Source: Desarmillaria ectypa (Eukaryota > Basidiomycota > Agaricomycetes > Agaricales > Physalacriaceae). From it: DNA of 64,000 nt. Location: the NCBI GenBank assembly GCA_030407005.1, contig JAUDYN010000014.1:1-64000 (forward strand), given 5' to 3'. A program made the translations under genes and the position numbers. Shown piece by piece: positions 60,727 through 64,000 of the stretch; within the stretch, counting starts at the first letter, position 1, and each line of letters starts with the position of its first letter. The notes under the pieces are model-generated. The model was given only the letters and a program-made list of their open reading frames with translations. It did not search any database and was not told the DNA's origin.

Positions 60727-63407
60727 ATGTCTTCAACGTCGCCTCGTTACCCGCCACCAGGGGGCTGTCCTCCTCGACCCCCGACAATTGACGACCTTGC
60801 AGCGCGTGCCGTCGTGTCCCAGGATAACCGGATACCTATTAAATCTCTATTGAAGGCTGCAGATACCTGGCGCAACCGAGGCCAGACCTACGAGGAGCAG
60901 CAAGACCTCCAAAATGCATTCGTCGCTTACGCCAGTGCCGGCAAGCTGGCTTTGGAAGTCATTGCTGTTCACCCTGATTACGACAAGGCACTTAATGAAG
61001 AGCAGAAGTCATCTTTGGCGAAAGTGAGTGCGCCCATTCGTTTTCTTAGGCAAAGTTCCCCAAGTTACGGGCGCTTGATTTATTTCATTACACCAGTGTT
61101 CTAATTTGATTGTTTTCTTAGAATGGCGAACGTATTCTTGCCAATCTTGCTGGAGTAAAAGAGAAACTATTAAAGCAACGGGAAGAATGGGATCGCAAGT
61201 ATGGCGGTGCAACACAACAACCGGATGGGGGTCATACCCCAACTCCGGCATCACTTAGTCGTCAGATGAATGGCTCCCAAGGAGGACGGACCGAGTCGCC
61301 GCGTATAAATTTACCTCCAGAGCAACAACGTCAGTGGCGCAGTGAAGAGGCTATGTGGAAAAAGCAAACTGAGGACATCACTCGACAGATGGCAGAGGAA
61401 CGCGCAGGCGCCGGAGCGCCAAATGGCTATTCGGATAGACGTATAGCTGCAGCCATGGATGCGGCACGACAAGCTGCAGGCGTTCCGTCACCAGCGAGAA
61501 ATGGAGCTAGCTCCCAGGTTAATAATCAGGAAGAAAAACGTAGGCAGCAGCAAGAAGAGATGCGAATCCGGTCCGAGAAAATCGCGCAGCGAAACGAAGA
61601 GAAGAGACAAAGGCAACTACAGGAGATGATGCAGCGGCAGCAGCAGGCGGAGAGGAACGCGCAGAATGAACGGAGAAGGATCGCAGAGAGTAATGCCGCG
61701 ACGTTTATCCCGCCTCCCCCGGCACTGCCCCCTGCGTCTTTGACCATGCGCGAAGCCATAAGCGCGCCGCCGCCTATGGCTATGCCCATTCCATCGACGT
61801 CGAGCCAGAACTTCAATATCTTTTCGTCGTCCCAACCAATCGCACAACCAACCGCCCAATTTCCTATATCTTCTGCCTCAGCGCACAACACAACAACACT
61901 GTACCAGCAACTTCCTCGGCTCCCTCCTATGCCACCGCCCTCTAACTACCCACCACTTCCAACAGCCCGGCTAGCCTCTCGCGAAGCTTCACCGTCGGCA
62001 CCACCCGCGGGTCCTTCTCGGACCTCCGATATCGTAGCGGACTTGTCTGAAATGAATATCAATGATGAACCCCACATGATGCCCCTTGAAAGTCCGACTC
62101 GGTATGAGGGCGATTCTACGGACTCTGAGGCACCGCAGCGGTCATCCTCGTATCGTCGCGCGAAGCAGAAACACCAACCTTTTATCGATAACAACCGAAC
62201 GCCCACCAGGGCGGCCCCTTCTCGGTATGTAATCCAAAAGGTATTTCCCCTTTCCGTGACCCTAAACGTGTTTGGCCAGACTATTATATCCGCCTCCGAT
62301 AACCACGACTTCACCGGCACCCGTTGACGGAGGCCCAATACAGTACCCGCAGCTTATGACCCAGCACCAAAAGACGCAAGGATATTCACCTTCCCTTAAC
62401 TCCATGTTCTCCTCGTTCAAAACCCCCGCCGTTTCTTCTTCAATCCTTTTCGAGCCAGGATACCCACACAGATCTCAACCATTATACCCTCCGAATCTTT
62501 TCCCTCACCCTCCAGCCCAGCCGCCTCCACCAGTCGCTTATCCTAACCCTGCTCAACATCGTGGCCACCACCATCATAGCTCACATCCTCACCTTTCCCG
62601 GTCTGACTCTGATCGAATACCTCGACCAAACTCGTCTTCGCGAGAACTCAAGCACGTGAATATGCCCCGCGAGTGTCTGCCGCGTTTCATAGCGATCGCG
62701 AAAGTTAACACGATGATAAATCGAGAGACCTGTGGGCTCTTGCTTGGGAAGGACAAGGGTCACAAGTTCGTTGTTACGACGATGTTGATACCGAAGCAGC
62801 ATTCGACGAGTGACACATGTACAATGGACCAAGAGGAGCTGGTGTTACGCTTTACTGAGGAGAGGAACCTGATTACTCTTGGATGGGTGAGCGCTATCGC
62901 TGTTTATGACTTTCGAAAGGCATCTGCTGACAAGCCTTGTTTGATAGATCCACACGCACCCCACACAAACTTGTATGTTTCTAGTTGCTTACCTCGAACT
63001 ACTATCACTGATCGGCGTTCTCATTCTGAATAGGCTTTATGTCGTCTGTCGACTTACATACCCACTCTGGGTTTCAGCGTATGCTTCCTGAATCATTTGC
63101 TGTCGTCTGCGCACCCAGACATAACCCCAAGTACGTCTTCTAATTCTGAAATAGTTTACTTTGAGCTCATCGTCTCACCATTACAGCTTTGGTATCTTTC
63201 GGCTTACGGATCCCCCGGGTCTGCAGACGATTTTGAACTGCACTGCTACGGAAGCATTCCATCCTCATCCGGATCAACCTATATATACCGTACGTGTCCA
63301 TTTCACGAATTCTGGTCCTTGTGATTGACGCTTGTCACCAGGACGCTGACAAAGGACATGTTCAGATGAAAGAGGGTATGTCGCTGGAGATTGTGGATTT
63401 GCGATGA
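60727..63407 (+). CDS. AMSH/Sst2-like JAMM-domain deubiquitinase (765 aa)
   Basis: Exons: 60727-61023, 61122-62224, 62280-62886, 62948-62972, 63034-63130, 63187-63289, 63342-63407; all phases agree. The N-terminal USP8-dimerisation/MIT-like domain ([20 protein letters not shown], ~35-130) is followed by a long charged coiled coil ([20 protein letters not shown], ~245-310) and Pro/Ser-rich linkers. The C-terminal MPN+ domain has [11 protein letters not shown] with the catalytic Glu (~614), then [15 protein letters not shown] giving the zinc-binding H-x-H-x10-D (~671-684). It ends [17 protein letters not shown], the usual family end. AMSH enzymes remove K63-linked ubiquitin chains at endosomes with ESCRT. 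Catalytic residues are complete. The long linker is about 200 residues more than in animal AMSH but common in fungi. Confidence 0.95.
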
Positions 63408-63724
63408 CGATTCAGCCAGTTGTATTATTTGTATCAACGCTGATCTTTATCGGAGGATTTATGGAAACCATCTTTTCACCCTGACGGAAACTGATGTAAT
63501 AGCAGGGTCGTCCAAGCCTCATTGCATGGTATGTATAGTGGACACCCCGGGTCCCAAGAAATCAGATCGTGATGCCTCTCACGGGCGAACTTCTTTCCTC
63601 CCACCAAGTGCCATAACAGTTCGAGTTTTTATAGCTCGCTCTTTTTCAGTACGACACTGCCTTAGGGCTATTTAGTTCTGGGTCCGACGTTGAAGTCGGT
63701 GGCCAATCGCTCTCTTGCCTCTAG

Positions 63725-64000
63725 ATGAATCACCCATACAGTGGGTCCGCAAGTTATATCTATGCAAATGAAGTGCGTCTGACGATGTGTGAAGGCATTC
63801 AATCACGTCTCATTTGTCCTTGAACAGTCTGCCCCTGGGCCAAGTTGGTATGGGCCGTATTCGCATATGAAGAGCTTCGCTCCGGTGGGTTGTTCTCTGT
63901 CTGTAGAGATGCGCTGGCAGGTTTACCTCGGCTACCTACCTTCGTTGGGTATAGGAAATGTCTTCGACGGAGTCTTTCCCGGCTCGATGGATTCCGCCAC
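63725..64000 (+). CDS. Possible 5' end of a further gene, cut by the window edge
   Basis: ATG at 63725 opens MNHPYSGSASYIYANE, ending at a GTGCGT donor (63773). The acceptor at 63826-63827 continues SAPGPSWYGPYSHMKSFAPV to another GTGGGT donor near 63885. Frame and splice signals agree, but the coding stretch is too short to identify. 63408-63724 holds nothing I can support. Confidence 0.35.

Overview
The window reads as nuclear DNA of a filamentous basidiomycete, most likely an Agaricomycete. Genes are split by many short introns (about 42-60 nt, GT-AG with CTNAC-type branch sites). The recognisable host proteins are typical of wood- or litter-decay fungi: an aryl-alcohol-oxidase-like GMC flavoenzyme, an inositol/sugar MFS transporter, an Old Yellow Enzyme and a UbiA prenyltransferase. 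There are also conserved housekeeping genes: the splicing factor Isy1, a carnosine N-methyltransferase-like protein and an AMSH/Sst2-type JAMM deubiquitinase. Exon boundaries below come from frame continuity, splice consensus and comparison between paralogous copies inside the window; no search was run.

Layout. 0-5.6 kb: end of a chromodomain Gypsy element with its 3' LTR, then a nearly complete Ty1/copia element (gag-pol in one frame, broken by three TGA stops). 5.9-9.5 kb: two adjacent unrecognised genes, or one fused gene; the downstream part has a possible PD-(D/E)XK-like core. 10.1-12.4 kb: a GMC oxidoreductase pseudogene. 14.2-16.6 kb (minus): a multi-exon membrane protein. 17.4-18.7 kb: a broken LRR-like gene. 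19.9-21.4 kb: a 472-aa protein that resembles a 2OG-Fe(II) dioxygenase fold without its iron ligands. 21.7-23.8 kb (minus): an intact MFS transporter. 24.4-41.9 kb: a strikingly CpG-poor transposon island. It starts with a decayed duplicate of that transporter, then holds nested Gypsy elements, solo LTRs, two full-length 1459-bp repeats in opposite orientation, and a younger non-autonomous Gypsy element with matching LTRs and a target-site duplication. 42.7-45.0 kb: an intact 587-aa GMC oxidoreductase, paralogous to the pseudogene at 10 kb. 46.0-49.4 kb: a head-to-head housekeeping pair (N2227 methyltransferase / Isy1) sharing a 190-bp promoter. 50.9-52.3 kb: a UbiA prenyltransferase. 56.0-58.9 kb (minus): an OYE gene and its decayed tandem copy. 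59.5 kb: a MITE-like hairpin. 60.7-63.4 kb: the AMSH-like deubiquitinase.

The strongest biological signal is the mutation record. The transporter duplicate inside the island can be aligned with the intact gene a few kilobases away, and nearly every CpG of the intact gene is TpG or CpA in the copy. Several stop codons in the copia element and the GMC pseudogene also look like CGA-to-TGA changes, and most differences between the copia LTRs fall at CpG. This suggests cytosine methylation and deamination of duplicated DNA, acting on a host gene as well as on transposons. I see no clear novel defence or metabolic system. The least described items are the 5.9-9.5 kb locus, the 2OG-like pseudo-enzyme and the 1459-bp repeat family.
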